DNA from: Doryteuthis pealeii
Lineage: Eukaryota > Mollusca > Cephalopoda > Myopsida > Loliginidae
Assembly (NCBI GenBank): GCA_023376005.1
Contig: CM042176.1
Location: 13,174,194 to 13,238,193, forward strand
DNA: 64,000 bases
Direction of reading: 5' to 3'
A program made the position numbers and the translations under genes. The notes below the pieces were generated by a model that had not been told where the DNA came from, did not search any database, and was given only the letters and a program-made list of their open reading frames with translations. Of this stretch, positions 41,345 to 51,541 are shown piece by piece. Positions within the stretch are counted from its first letter, which is position 1. Every line of letters begins with the position of its first letter.

Positions 41345-41640
41345 GTTGATTGGTTGTTTTACGGCATATCAACCACAGTGGGTCATTTAATGTCGATAAA
41401 GTTTTTAAATAAATTCATTAATGTATAATCAGTTTTGTTTATAAACATGTTTTACTATTTAACCCATAGATGGGACCCTAACAGGTACCGTCACTCCGGG
41501 TCAGAGAGCAATGGTGATTAAGGGGTGCTCCAAATTCCCCAGACAGATCACTTGGTTGGAGGGTGGCCCTATTGCTAGTGGTGGGTTACCCATATGCAGA
41601 TTCAATCGGCGTGTTCTACTGCACTTAGCCGACAAAGTAG
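41345..41640 (-). repeat. D-repeat, diverged
   Basis: From TTTTACGGCATATCAACCAC to CAGACAGATCACTTGG, then a rearranged right end (TAGCCGACAAAGTAGCG). Confidence 0.7.
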
Positions 41641-41883
41641 CGATATTAGTTTGGGTCGAGTTATTTTACATACATATGGTTATTAGAAAGATAAAACCTA
41701 TATAATAACATTTGCTGTAGGTTGCGTGCTAAAAAAAAATCACAGGTGAAAATAATAACACAGTCGACTGCTAAACTCTTAAGGGGTGTATCCAATCATC
41801 TTTTCAGCTCCGGGTCGAAAATCACAGCTTTACCTCCCAGGAAGAAATTCCATCCTTTATATTGGCCCCAGAGCCCATGCGAC

Positions 41884-41972
41884 CTTTTCATACATCCGGG
41901 CACCTGAATCAATAACAATTTAAGAATGACGCGGACGCATGGTTTGATTCAGGTACCCGGATGTATGAAAAG
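41884..41972. repeat. Short palindrome
   Basis: CTTTTCATACATCCGGGCAC and its mirror GTACCCGGATGTATGAAAAG enclose about 30 bp. Arms about 28 bp with one or two mismatches. Confidence 0.85.
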
Positions 41973-42049
41973 TTAGATCAATAAATATACAACAAAAAAA
42001 AAAAAAAAAATCAAAAACAAAACTGCCTTGCTCCTGGTGATCTGACCCC

Positions 42050-42440
42050 CGAGAAACTACAATATCTCAGTTTGTAGAGCATCTGCCTAGTAACTACAAG
42101 TCTTCGGGTTCGATACCAGCCCTCATCAAGATATACTGAGGAAAAGAATTACATTAAATTTGATTTGCTGGCGTTCTAAAGCAATAAGTAGATAAACAGA
42201 AATTCAAGCCCGGACCCCTCCTCCGTGTCATTACTCCCAGGTCCACCCTGACTCGGAGTGGCTGTACCTGATAGGGTACCATCTATGGGTTAAATAGAAA
42301 AACACGAGTTTAAAATGTGTTCAAGATATAAATAATGTGTCAAATAGATCTGTTTGAAAATCATTAATATTAGATAGGAATTGCATCTGCCTAGGAGCAA
42401 CAAGGTTCCAAGTTCGATATCGGCTCTCGCCAACTCCGCG
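42050..42440 (+). repeat. tRNA-like SINE heads and inverted D-repeat
   Basis: 42060-42125: TATCTCAGTTTGTAGAGCAT (A-box-like) and TCGGGTTCGATACC (B-box-like). 42380-42440: a second head with CCAAGTTCGATATCGG. 42220-42320 between them is an inverted D-repeat left half (GACTCGGAGTGGCTGTACC). Confidence 0.55.
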
Positions 42441-42499
42441 CACGGATAGCACAGCTTGTATCTGTGCGGTAAAATGGGGAGCTAATGGTAAGTGTGGCG

Positions 42500-42640
42500 C
42501 TCCAAACCCTGGTGGCTACGCAGTTCATGATGCATGTCATGAACTGCGTAGCCACCAGGGTTTCCACTCCACTTTGTGGCTGGTGGCTGAGCAGTCCATG
42601 ACATGCGTCATGAACTGCATAGCCACCAGGGTTTCCACTC
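42500..42640. repeat. Palindrome with partial duplication
   Basis: CCCTGGTGGCTACGCAGTTC (42506) and GAACTGCGTAGCCACCAGGG (42540) form a 23-bp-arm palindrome. GTTTCCACTCCACTTTG and the right arm are repeated at 42605-42648. Confidence 0.85.
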
Positions 42641-42960
42641 CACTTTGGCACTTGCTTAGGCTAGACGGGCGGTCGAAGAGGACCCAACCAATCAATCGGC
42701 TGGTCACATCAAATCCTAGCACCTATATGATTGTCCCAACCTTATGTCAAGCCCCAACATTAATCATATTTGTGCTAGAAATAAGTGTGTTAATGTCCTG
42801 GGTATGACATTAAACTCTATCTGATGGTGAAGTTGCAATTCTGGAACTCTGGAGAATGCCTTCTTATGTTGCATGTTGCATGAGAATGTGGAGTATCCCT
42901 TCATCACCATTACTCCCAGGTCCACTCTGACCCGGAGTGGTAGTGTCTGTTAGGGTCCCA
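42640..42960 (+). repeat. D-repeat, inverted and internally deleted
   Basis: From GGCTAGACGGGCGGTCG to GACCCGGAGTGGTAGTG. It introduces the inverted right arm. Confidence 0.75.
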
Positions 42961-45900
42961 TCTATGGATTCAATAGAAAAAAATGTGTTTAAAAATTTGA
43001 GTATCCATTAAGAATGACTTTATTTCAAAACTTTATCGGCATTAAATTGACCCACTGGGGTTGATATGCCTTAAACTCAAACCAAACCCTGGTCTAACGC
43101 TAGCGAAAAGGGATAGCATTGCTCGCTGTTTGGTTGATACCGATAATAGGCTACTACGCCAACTTACTTATGGGCCAAATTCAAGTCGCGCTGTCAGCAC
43201 GGATTCATTCTGTCTCTGTCGGTCTGTGTGTGTTCTTAAAATCATGCCACGCTAATGAATGAAACAAAAACGTCATAAAATAACCCAAGTGTTGACATGC
43301 CGTATAATCCAACTAAATCTTAACGTGGAAAATTATTCACTGTGTCTATCATTATAAAAACGTTTGGGTGAATCCAAAATTTCCTACTGGAAAAATTAGA
43401 ACATCAGCCCTGTCGTGACGCAGTGGCTAATGTGCCGAACTATGATATCATAGCGGGTTCGAACTCCAGTAGCGCTACGAGGTTCACTTTCGGACTAATA
43501 CTCTCTGGCCCCGCATCCAGCCCAGTTAATAGTCCTGTCGAATAGGGCTTTAAAATACACCGACTGCACCTCTGCAGAGGGGTAAGAATCCTTCCAATGG
43601 GGCTACCTGTTGGCCGTTGGTGGCAACCCATCATGCTTAAGGATGAGTCTTTGTTGATGAGCAGACTGACCTGCAACACTCCACTTAGACTCTTACTTAG
43701 GCTAGATGGGCGGTCGGAGAGGCCTCCGGCTGGTCATGGCCAGCCCTAGTACCTATATGATTTTTCCCAACCATATTGCCCTTATGGCAAGCTCCAATCC
43801 TTTTTATCATATGGGTGCTAGAAGGCGGTGGCTGAGGGTCTACATGTCGTGGGAATGACGTTAAATTATCTGATGGTGAGGTTTTGGGGGTTTGGGGAAT
43901 GTGAAGCACCCCTTCATCGCCATTGCTCCCTGGTCCATGAATGCACCAATTGCACCTCTGCAGAGGGGTAAGACTCCCCCAAATGGGGCCACCTGTTGGC
44001 CGTGGGTGGCGACCTGTGATGCTTAAGGATAGAACCCAGGTGGATTAGCAGTCTTGCAATACTTTGGCCCTTTATTTGGCTAGACGGGCGGTCGGAGAGG
44101 TCCCTTCCTATCAATTGGCTGGTCATGTGAAGCCCTAGCACCTATATGATTGCCCCAATCCTTTTTATTATATGGGTGCTAGAAGGCGGTGACTGAGGGT
44201 CTTCATGTCCTGGGGATGACGTTAAACTCTATCTGATGGTGAGGTTCCAGTTTTGGAGGTTTGGGGAATGTGGAGCTCCCCTTCATCATCATTGCTCCCT
44301 GGTCCACTCTGACCCGGAGTGGTAGTACCTGTTAGGGTCTTGTCGGCATGATCCACCGAGGTTGATATTCCGTAAAACAAACCAAACCAAACTGGAGTGG
44401 TAGTACCTGTTAGGGTCCCATCTATTGGTTAAAAAGAATGTGTTCAAAATAAACTGGGTTTTTTCAATAATTGAGTACCCCTACGACATAAAATAACCCA
44501 ACAAGGGCTGACATGCCGTAAAATCTAACCAACAGTTAACAATGTTCCTATAGAGGAATCTGAGAAAAGTAATTTCTCGTACAATGCTGTAACTTACAGA
44601 ACTATAAGTTTTTCATAAATATTTTCATATTTTTCCTACATGCTAAGAGATTTACAGTGTAGCAAATACTGCTAGAGTGTTTAGACTTTTCACATAGGCC
44701 ACACCTACATTGTATTTACCTCGTACCCCACTTGTACGGGTTAGGTACAAAGGCCCTATTAACGTGGGACCACCCACAAACCGAAGCTCATGGGTGGCGG
44801 GTGGAAAAATTGCGTCGATCCCGTCGGCATTCCCCCTCAGGGGGGCGCCTCAGGCACTGGGTAATAAACCCAGTCCTGCCCCTTTAAATCGAGGGGATAG
44901 GTATTGCCTGGGGGGATAGCATCGATCCCAGGGGGCTATTAACTTGTAAAGATCCAGGGCCGAAGCCACTGGACCCCTGGCGTGGCCACACCTACATCAC
45001 CCATCATCATTTACTAGAGGGCACAAGATCCTCAATATGCACTACATGCCAAGAGAGATTTAAATTACCGCCATGAACCAAAAGCTTAGCCGCCCTGTTG
45101 GCTGAGGCGTTAGAATGCACCTCAACTGAGGGGTAAGACTCTCCCAATGAGGCCACCTGTTGTCCGTGAGTGGCGACCCGTGATGCTTAAGGGCGGAGTC
45201 TTCGGGGATGAGCAGTCCATGACATACAACACTCCACTTAGACCCAGACTTTGGCTAGACGATCAATCGGCTGGTCACGTCAAGCCCTAGCACCTATATG
45301 ATTTTCCCAACCCTATTGCCCTTATGGCAAGCCCCAACCCCTTTTTATCATATGGGTGTTAGAAGGCGGTGACTGCGGGTCTACATGTTCTGGGAATGAC
45401 GTTAAACTCTATCTGATGGTGAGGTTCCAGTTTTGGAGGTTTGGGGAATGTGGAGCACCCCTTCATCACCATTGCTCCCTGGTCCACTCTGACCCGGAGT
45501 GGTAGTACCTGTTAGGGTCCCATCTATGGGTTAAATAGAAAAATGTATTTATAAAAAAATTGTATTATCCATTAAGAATTGATTTATTTCAAAACTTTAT
45601 CGGCATTAAATGACCCACTGAGGTTGATATGCCGTAAAACAAAACAAAACAAAACAAACAAAATTGTATTATGCATTAAAAATGAAATTATTTCAAAACT
45701 TTGTCGGCATTGAACATTTTTTAATACCAAATTACCAATAGAAGTATTCGGCATAAAATAACCCAAACCCAAACCCAACCAAACCGTAAGAAAATCCAAC
45801 AGGATTCCTCTTACGCACATTTTCTAAGATCCCAGGAATTCTCCCGGATACACTCCTTTATACTTTTAGATATGATATACATCCTGTATCAGGGCCGGTA

Positions 45901-45975
45901 GTAGAGGCAACATAAGTGGTGGTTGAGGGTCAGCTCGCCACCAGACCCCACTCTACGATCGCTTAATTTTGTAGT
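42960..45975. repeat. Large inverted duplication, right arm
   Basis: The reverse complement of 28480-31200 (see there). It includes inverted D-repeats (43540-43935, 43935-44390, 44390-44530, 45085-45660), the GC-rich block 44700-45000 and the AAGCGATCG-linked block 45785-45965. Differences include an additional D-repeat segment (about 45300-45660) absent from the left arm. Confidence 0.9.
43408..43475 (+). repeat. tRNA-like SINE head, right arm
   Basis: Mirror of 30655-30742, with AGCCCTGTCGTGACGCAGTG and GCGGGTTCGAACTCC. No acceptor stem closes it. Confidence 0.68.
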
Positions 45976-46104
45976 GGTAGTGTCTGTTAGGGTCACATCT
46001 ATGGATTCAATAGAAAAAAATGTGTTTAAAAAATTGAATTTAAAAAAGAAATTGAGTATCTATCAAGAATGAATTAAACGAAAACCTTTTCGGCATGACC
46101 TAAC
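45976..46104 (+). repeat. D-repeat remnant, inverted
   Basis: GTAGTGGTAGTGTCTGTTAGGG to ACCTTTTCGGCATGACC, cut directly before the B-box fragment. Confidence 0.6.
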
Positions 46105-46295
46105 AAATTTATGTAATATTCATAGAAAAGTTGAAGAGAGTTACTGTAATCGATGTAACATGTGTCTCTGTGACACATGTTACAAGACCCACTTGAACGA
46201 GTCACCTCATTGTCCAGCTCGTCCACTTTCAGTGAGAGAGGAGGCAGTAAAAAAAACAAAAAAAACGGATATCCCAAGGCCCCACCCTCCTTAGA
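46098..46295 (+). pseudogene. B-box zinc-finger fragment (TRIM-like)
   Basis: Open frame of about 65 codons ending at TAG (46293-46295). It contains LCNIHRKVEESYCNRCNMC followed by LCDTCYKTHLNESPHC. The Cys/His spacing (C-x2-H, then C-x2-C, C-x2-C, H-x5-H) matches a B-box type zinc finger, as in TRIM ubiquitin ligases. There is no RING before it (a D-repeat remnant abuts it) and no coiled coil after it, only a Lys-rich segment. It could be an exon of a host gene or a captured fragment. The codons of the C-L-C-D-T-C part also form a 13-bp-stem DNA hairpin (46155-46185). Confidence 0.5.
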
Positions 46296-46618
46296 GAAAT
46301 TGAAGAGTGGAAAAACAATCTTCAGGAAAGAAACCGAAAATCCCGAGTTTACTGTGCAGGATTAGAAAGAGAGTGCGATCTAAATATACTATATACTATA
46401 AACTAATTTATCAATACACACAACGTTAATGAAAATTATTTCAACCAATTTATTAATACATGAAGTTATCATAATGACTTGATTCAGCATTAAATAAGCC
46501 GAAAAGGGTTTATATGCCGTAAAACAAAGAAACAACCACAAAAACCTGGTGGAGTTAACTAGTTTCGAAAATACTAAACAAGGAAATGGGGATTTTTTGT
46601 TGTCCTCATCAAATTTCC
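46296..46618. other. AT-rich sequence, no gene
   Basis: 46400-46470 resembles the unit of the 52995-53165 minisatellite (TTATTAATACATGAAGTTA). 46495-46525 is a D-repeat word in inverted form. Confidence 0.5.
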
Positions 46619-46897
46619 AAACAAATCCAAATCGAAATTTCCAATGCATTTATAGTAAAATTCATTTCTAATGCATTCTTATAGTAAAATTCATTTCTAA
46701 TGCATTCTTATAAAATAATTTCCAATGCAATGCATTCTTATAGTAAAATCATTTCCAATGCATTCTTATAGTAAAACCATTTCCAATGCATTCTTATAGT
46801 AAATCATTTCCAATGCATTCTTATAGTAAAATCATTTCCAATGCATTCTTATAGTAAAATCATTTTCAATGCAATCTTATAGTAAAATCCATTTTGT
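46619..46897. repeat. Minisatellite, about 28-bp unit
   Basis: About ten copies of a unit containing ATTTCCAATGCATTCTTATA. The same unit, inverted, is at 7004-7136. Confidence 0.9.
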
Positions 46898-47424
46898 TGT
46901 CATTTCTCCTTGTCCTCATCAAATTTCTAAACAAATACACCTACTTTCAACTATTTGTTAGGGATCCTTGAATTCATCAAATGTCGAACAGGATCTGGAT
47001 CTGCCCAAACGCACATTGGTCTATTGGCTGTGGTAAGAGGATCCTATATCTACGAAACAATAATATCTGTAAATCAGACGCCTGACCCTTCTGTTTAAAA
47101 AAAAAAATATCTTATTATAATGGAGATTCGGTGTCTGTCTGTAACCGAAACTACGTCACTGCAATACTTTGCTATTCCAAATGGTCACTCATCTAATTAG
47201 TGAGTAGGCTCAACAGTGCCTAACTTCGGTGACCAGAGCGACTCAAAATTCAAACGGACAGACAGGAGCAGACGGAACCAACGAACCCCGGCGTAATCCA
47301 GCAGATACCATCATAGCAGAAAAAGAAGTATTTGCTGTAGTATGTTTTTCCTTGTGGTTAGCGTCTATTTTTTGGATGGTCTGTTTGATTTGTTTGATCT
47401 GATATATATATATATATATATATA
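46898..47424. repeat. Mixed remnants: Helitron-like 5-prime end and 5S-like block
   Basis: 47108-47160 starts TCTTATTATAATGGAGATTC and has TGTCTGTAACCGAAACTACG, the 5-prime end of the Helitron-like family. 47178-47235 (CACTCATCTAATTAGTGAG, CCTAACTTCGGTGACC) resembles the reverse complement of 5S rRNA internal sequence and recurs at 57838-57900. 47405-47425 is (AT)n. Confidence 0.5.
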
Positions 47425-47682
47425 TCCGCTATCACACGTCACCTACTTGATAATCCTGCATGCGCAGCGTCTTATAATCATTCAATGTTCACTATATTAG
47501 AGGCCGCTGACAACGAATTACGTCTTTCAATTCTTGAATCCTTATTGATCATCAAATTCCGCCCCGAACTCTGTATACAAAAACAATCCTTCAATTTACT
47601 GTTATTCGGATCCAACAACCACTCCTCCAACAATAATATTGTTGATAATAACTCTGCCTGTTCTCACAACTCTGCTACGTAA
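47425..47682 (+). pseudogene. Penelope-like element GIY-YIG endonuclease C-terminus
   Basis: Open frame entering from the (AT)n tract: AITRHLLDNPACAASYNHSM, FTILEAADNELRLSILESLL and IIKFRPELCIQKQSFNLLLF, then an Asn/Ser-rich end. In Penelope-like retroelements the C-terminal GIY-YIG endonuclease ends with an L-x-I-L-E-(A/S)-L-x-I-x-x-x-x-P-x-L-x-x-Q block and a short hydrophobic strand, which this matches, including the Glu expected in the active site. The GIY and YIG residues and the RT are missing, so this is a 5-prime truncated copy. A ribozyme-like core follows about 100 bp after its stop. Confidence 0.7.
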
Positions 47683-47769
47683 TATATATATTTAAAAAAA
47701 AAATTTTTTTTTTTTTTACTTCCACATCTGTTGATTTTACACATTATTCCTCGTACAAACATTAGTGTC

Positions 47770-47806
47770 ACGGTATGCTTCTCTGATGAGACGTGACCGA
47801 AAAAAA
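47770..47806 (+). ncRNA. Candidate hammerhead ribozyme after PLE fragment
   Basis: CTGATGA (47783-47789) is followed by GACGTGACC and GAAA (47799-47802), the conserved core order of a hammerhead. GTCACG upstream (47768-47773) is the perfect complement of CGTGAC, which offers an alternative hairpin. Penelope-like terminal repeats are known to carry minimal hammerheads after the ORF. Cleavage competence is not shown. Confidence 0.45.
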
Positions 47807-47887
47807 GATATCTTTTTCAGAAGAAAAAAAAATTGTGAAATTGTATTTATTATAACATCTCACAATGCACACGCTTTTTAAAACCAT

Positions 47888-47893
<6 letters not shown>

Positions 47894-47953
<60 letters not shown>
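47894..47953. repeat. (AT)n microsatellite
   Basis: About 30 AT units. Confidence 0.95.
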
Positions 47954-47957
<4 letters not shown>

Positions 47958-48097
47958 ATTATTAAACCATGCTGTTATTATTTTAAACAGTTTAAATGAT
48001 AAAAGATAAAATAATCAGCTATAATGAATAAACATTAGAAATAAATGTGAAGAGTTATTCCACAGTTGCAGTTAATTTTAATAATTTTATAATATAT

Positions 48098-48375
48098 TAT
48101 TTTGAAGGCCAGTACAATGCGTATGAAAAATAAAAACAAAAAGATGTTATTTTTGTCTTATCGATTTCATAAAGGAGGAGAAGAAGAAAGAGAAAAAAAA
48201 GGAGAAGAAAAGGAAATAAGAAGAGAAATTATAACCACACAGATAAAAACATAAGCACGTCATTTCTGAAAATAAACTCTGATGATGAAGCTCTAGCTTT
48301 GAAATCGATAAGACAAAAATAACATCTTTTTGTTTTTATTTTTCATACGCATTGTACTGGCCTTCAAAATATTAA
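48098..48375. mobile_element. Fold-back element 2 with hammerhead-like core
   Basis: Inverted arms of about 75 bp (48102-48172 and 48298-48372) share GAAGGCCAGTACAATGCG and AAAGATGTTATTTTTGTC. The loop is GA-rich and then has CTGATGA (48279-48285), AAGCTCTAGCTT (48288-48299, a 4-bp stem with 4-nt loop) and GAAA (48301-48304). The outer word CAATGCGTAT is shared with fold-back element 3. Confidence 0.65.
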
Positions 48376-48774
48376 TATATTATAACATACTTAACAATAC
48401 TTCAAGCAAATTACCAATTGCTTTTAATAATTTTATTTTAATAATGTGTAGGCATAATTCTATTCTCAGAATATGGTCGTAGAAAGGCAAATGATATTTA
48501 CTAATATGTATTTTTATTAGGTATCAACAATTCAAGCGCCAATTTTCACTTTAAAAACAAATTAAAATCATATGTCAAATTTTTGTTTAAGTAAAAAAGT
48601 AGTAACATAATGAGCATCAGTAAAAAAAGAAAAAAAAATAAAAATGATATTACATATGTAATGAATTTTTGATACATTTTAAACATTAAATTCTGCCAAG
48701 AAATTTACGAAAGCGGACGCTTTGTATGAAGTAAAAAATACATACTAAAACAAACACGTTATTGAGATTTTAAA
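48376..48774. other. AT-rich intergenic sequence
   Basis: No frame above 60 codons and no repeat recognised. Confidence 0.5.
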
Positions 48775-49272
48775 ACAATTTATGCTGAAGTCATATTTGT
48801 TTTATTCATTATTACTGGGTATTCAAATTATTTCTAATTCATTTTTTAAACGAATTTTTTTAAACCCCCTTTTTTATCTATTTAATCAATAGATGGGACC
48901 TGGAGTGTTCGTACTTGGTGGGCCTAACAAGTACTACCACTACAGGTGAATGTGGGCCTGGGAGTAATGGCAATGAAGGGGTACTCCACAGAGCTCCATA
49001 ATTGGAACCTCACCACTAGATTCAGTTTTACCATAAGAGCAATACGGTAGGGACAATCATATAGGTACTAGGGCTTGACATGACCAGCCGATTTATTGGG
49101 GGGACCTCTCCGACCGCCCGTCTAGCCCAAGTAAGGGTACATGCCATGGACTGCTCTGTAAACACAAGGGGTCGTCACCTACGGCCAACAGGTGGCCCAA
49201 TTGGAAGGAGGTTTTACTCAGCAGAGGTGCTGTCGGCGTATTGTACAGCCTCAGCCAATAGAGCTAAATAAA
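48775..49272 (-). repeat. D-repeat subfamily copy, isolated
   Basis: Recognisable from AATAGATGGGACCTGGAG through GACCGCCCGTCTAGCCCA to AGCCTCAGCCAATAGAGC, strongly diverged in its left third. Confidence 0.7.
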
Positions 49273-49612
49273 TAAGGACACATATCTAATACTTAGCTCC
49301 TTTTAATTGTTACTTTTTAGGGGTAAAAAATAAAATAAATTAAATTAATATTTTTCATCACTTTAATGCAACAAGCAATTAAAAAAAAAACAAGCAATTA
49401 GGAACTGAATTTCAGTTTTTGTCATATGTACAAAATAATTTTTGAAAAATAGAATTATATTTCAAAACACTCAACTGTAAAGGGTTACATTTAAAAAAAA
49501 AATTCTATAAATTATTTTCCTCTTATTGTTTTTCTTACCCACCCACTACCTGGTGTTAAAATGTTTTTAATCCGGTCATGGACCGGATACATTTGCTAGT
49601 GTATATATATAT
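49273..49612. other. AT-rich sequence, no gene
   Basis: A-runs at 49380-49400. AATCCGGTCATGGACCGGAT at 49569 is a 9-bp-arm palindrome. No coding signal. Confidence 0.5.
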
Positions 49613-49614
49613 AT

Positions 49615-49873
49615 ATTCTGCTTGAAGGCAATTACAATGCGTATATCGCATAAAATTCGATAATTATAGAAGATAATAATGACAAGTGAATTTCGGTAAA
49701 GAATTATTCTGTGTGTAGAACATCGTACAGACTGTTTCAACTTTATTAAGTCTCATCAGCGATGTATACATCACTGATCTTAATAAAGTTGAAAACAGTT
49801 AAATTCATCATTATTATCTTCTATAATTATCGAATTTTATGCGATATACGCATTGTAATTGCCTTCAAGCAAA
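49615..49873 (-). mobile_element. Fold-back element 3 with hammerhead-like core
   Basis: Inverted arms of about 68 bp (GCTTGAAGGCAATTACAATG and mirror). On the minus strand CTGATGA (49753-49759), ACTTAATAAAGT (49740-49751, stem ACTT/AAGT) and GAAAC (from 49738) are followed by AGTC. ACATCG before the core and CGATGT after it are perfect complements, a plausible stem I. The opposite arm carries a degenerate version (CTGATCTTAATAAAGTTGAA). Confidence 0.68.
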
Positions 49874-49937
49874 AAATATAAATAATAATACATACTTTAT
49901 TCAACAATGCTTCTAAAATAAACAAACATCCAAAAAT

Positions 49938-49981
<44 letters not shown>

Positions 49982-49985
49982 CGTG
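49938..49985. repeat. (AT)n(GT)n microsatellite
   Basis: About 14 AT then about 8 GT units. Confidence 0.95.
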
Positions 49986-49989
49986 TGCG

Positions 49990-50449
49990 AATGCCTATTG
50001 GAGAGAGAAAATGTTGCTTCAAAGTCCTAAATCGTTGATACAAACCTTTTTTTCATAAAAGAAACACTTTTATTTGCCCACTCATTTGTAATATTTTGGA
50101 TTTTACACACAGCAATTATGCAGCGGGAAGCCCACTTAATTCTGTAAAAATCCGGCTAAACGGATGCCTTATCGAATGTCAGCCTTTTTTAATCTTAAAC
50201 ACTTAAAGGATAAATTGTCCTAGTTCAGATAGTGAAATTTGGCCATTCCCCAAAAATCTGGTCAACGGTCCTTGAAAAAAAAAAAAAAAAAAAAAATAAT
50301 AATAACCCAGACAGATGTAATGTACGACAGTGTTATAGACATCCGCTTTTGTCGAAATAAATAAATACCACTTGCAAAAAAAAAAAAAAATGATGTAATT
50401 CGCTCACTTAGAGGTTATTCACCTTGGCTTATTGTTTAGTCATTAATTT
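49990..50449. other. Intergenic, no gene
   Basis: A-runs at 50276-50300 and 50377-50390. No frame or repeat recognised. Confidence 0.5.
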
Positions 50450-51118
50450 AGCAGTAAATAAAATAATAACAGATGATTTACAAACATTTTTATTTAACAG
50501 TAAATAAACTTATAACATATGAGACACAAAACATTTTTATTTACAATAAATAAAATAATAACAGATGATTTACAAAACATTTTTATTTAGCAGTAAATAA
50601 ACTAATAACAGATGAGATACAAAACATTTTTTATTTAGCAGTAAATAAACTAATAACAGATGAGATACAAAACATTTTTTATTTAGCAGTAAATAAACTT
50701 ATAACATATGAGACAAAACATTTTTATTTACATAAATAAACTAATAACAGATAAGACACAAAACATTTTTTATTTAGCAGTAAATAAACTAATAACAGAT
50801 AAGACACAAAACATTTTTTATTTAGCAGTAAATAAACTAATAACAGATGAGCCACAAAACATTTTTTATTTAGCAGTAAATAAACTAACAGATGAGACAC
50901 AAAACATTTTTATTTAGCAATAAATAACTAATAACAGATGAGATACAAACATTTATTTAGCACAAAACATTTTTTATTTAGCAGTAAATAAACTAATAAC
51001 AGATAAGACACAAAACATTTTTATTTAGCAGTAAATAAACTAATAACAGATAAGACACAAAACATTTTTTATTTAGCAGTAAATAAACTAATAACAGATA
51101 AGACGCAAATCATCATTT
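50450..51118. repeat. Minisatellite, about 47-bp unit, about 14 copies
   Basis: Units contain AGCAGTAAATAAACTAATAA then CAGATGAGACACAAAACATT and a T-run whose length varies. A frame at 50708-50917 (KLITDKTQNIFYLAVN repeats) is open only because the unit lacks stops. Confidence 0.93.
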
Positions 51119-51124
51119 ATTTAA

Positions 51125-51541
51125 CTAGCTACAAAACACCCTCCGGGCGGTTTAAAAATTAATTTATAAAATATATTGCCTGAATGGGGGGGGGTATTAA
51201 GAATTCAATGTCAGAGGGTTTGTATCATAAGTCAGTATGGACATTTAGTCCTGTCCCCCTCAAATGAAATGTTGCGTGCATCTATCAATTATTAATCAAA
51301 TAATTATTTTGAATATTTTGCACATAATTTTACACAAAATCGTAGGTATTTATTTATTTGTAAACTTTTTAGTTAATCTGCTATTACTTAAAAAAAAGGG
51401 CGAGTGTAAAAAATAATTTTAAAAACTAATTACAGGATTGTTCTTTATTCTATGTATTGACGATTTTATGTATTGTGACGTAAACAGTGACGTAGTTTCG
51501 ATTACAGACAAATGGAGACCCAATGTCCACTATTAATAGAT
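51125..51541 (-). mobile_element. Helitron-like element, inverted copy 2
   Basis: On the minus strand it begins near TCTATTAATAGTGGACATTG with TGTCTGTAATCGAAACTACG and ends CCGCCCGGAGGGTGTTTTG then CTAG. Hairpin plus CTAG matches the family at 16988 and 58000. Confidence 0.6.

Noticed and set aside
50708..50917. Repetitive 69-codon ORF
   Set aside because: Artefact of the 47-bp minisatellite.
50450..51118. CRISPR array
   Set aside because: Units are contiguous and nearly identical without unique spacers, and the genome is eukaryotic.
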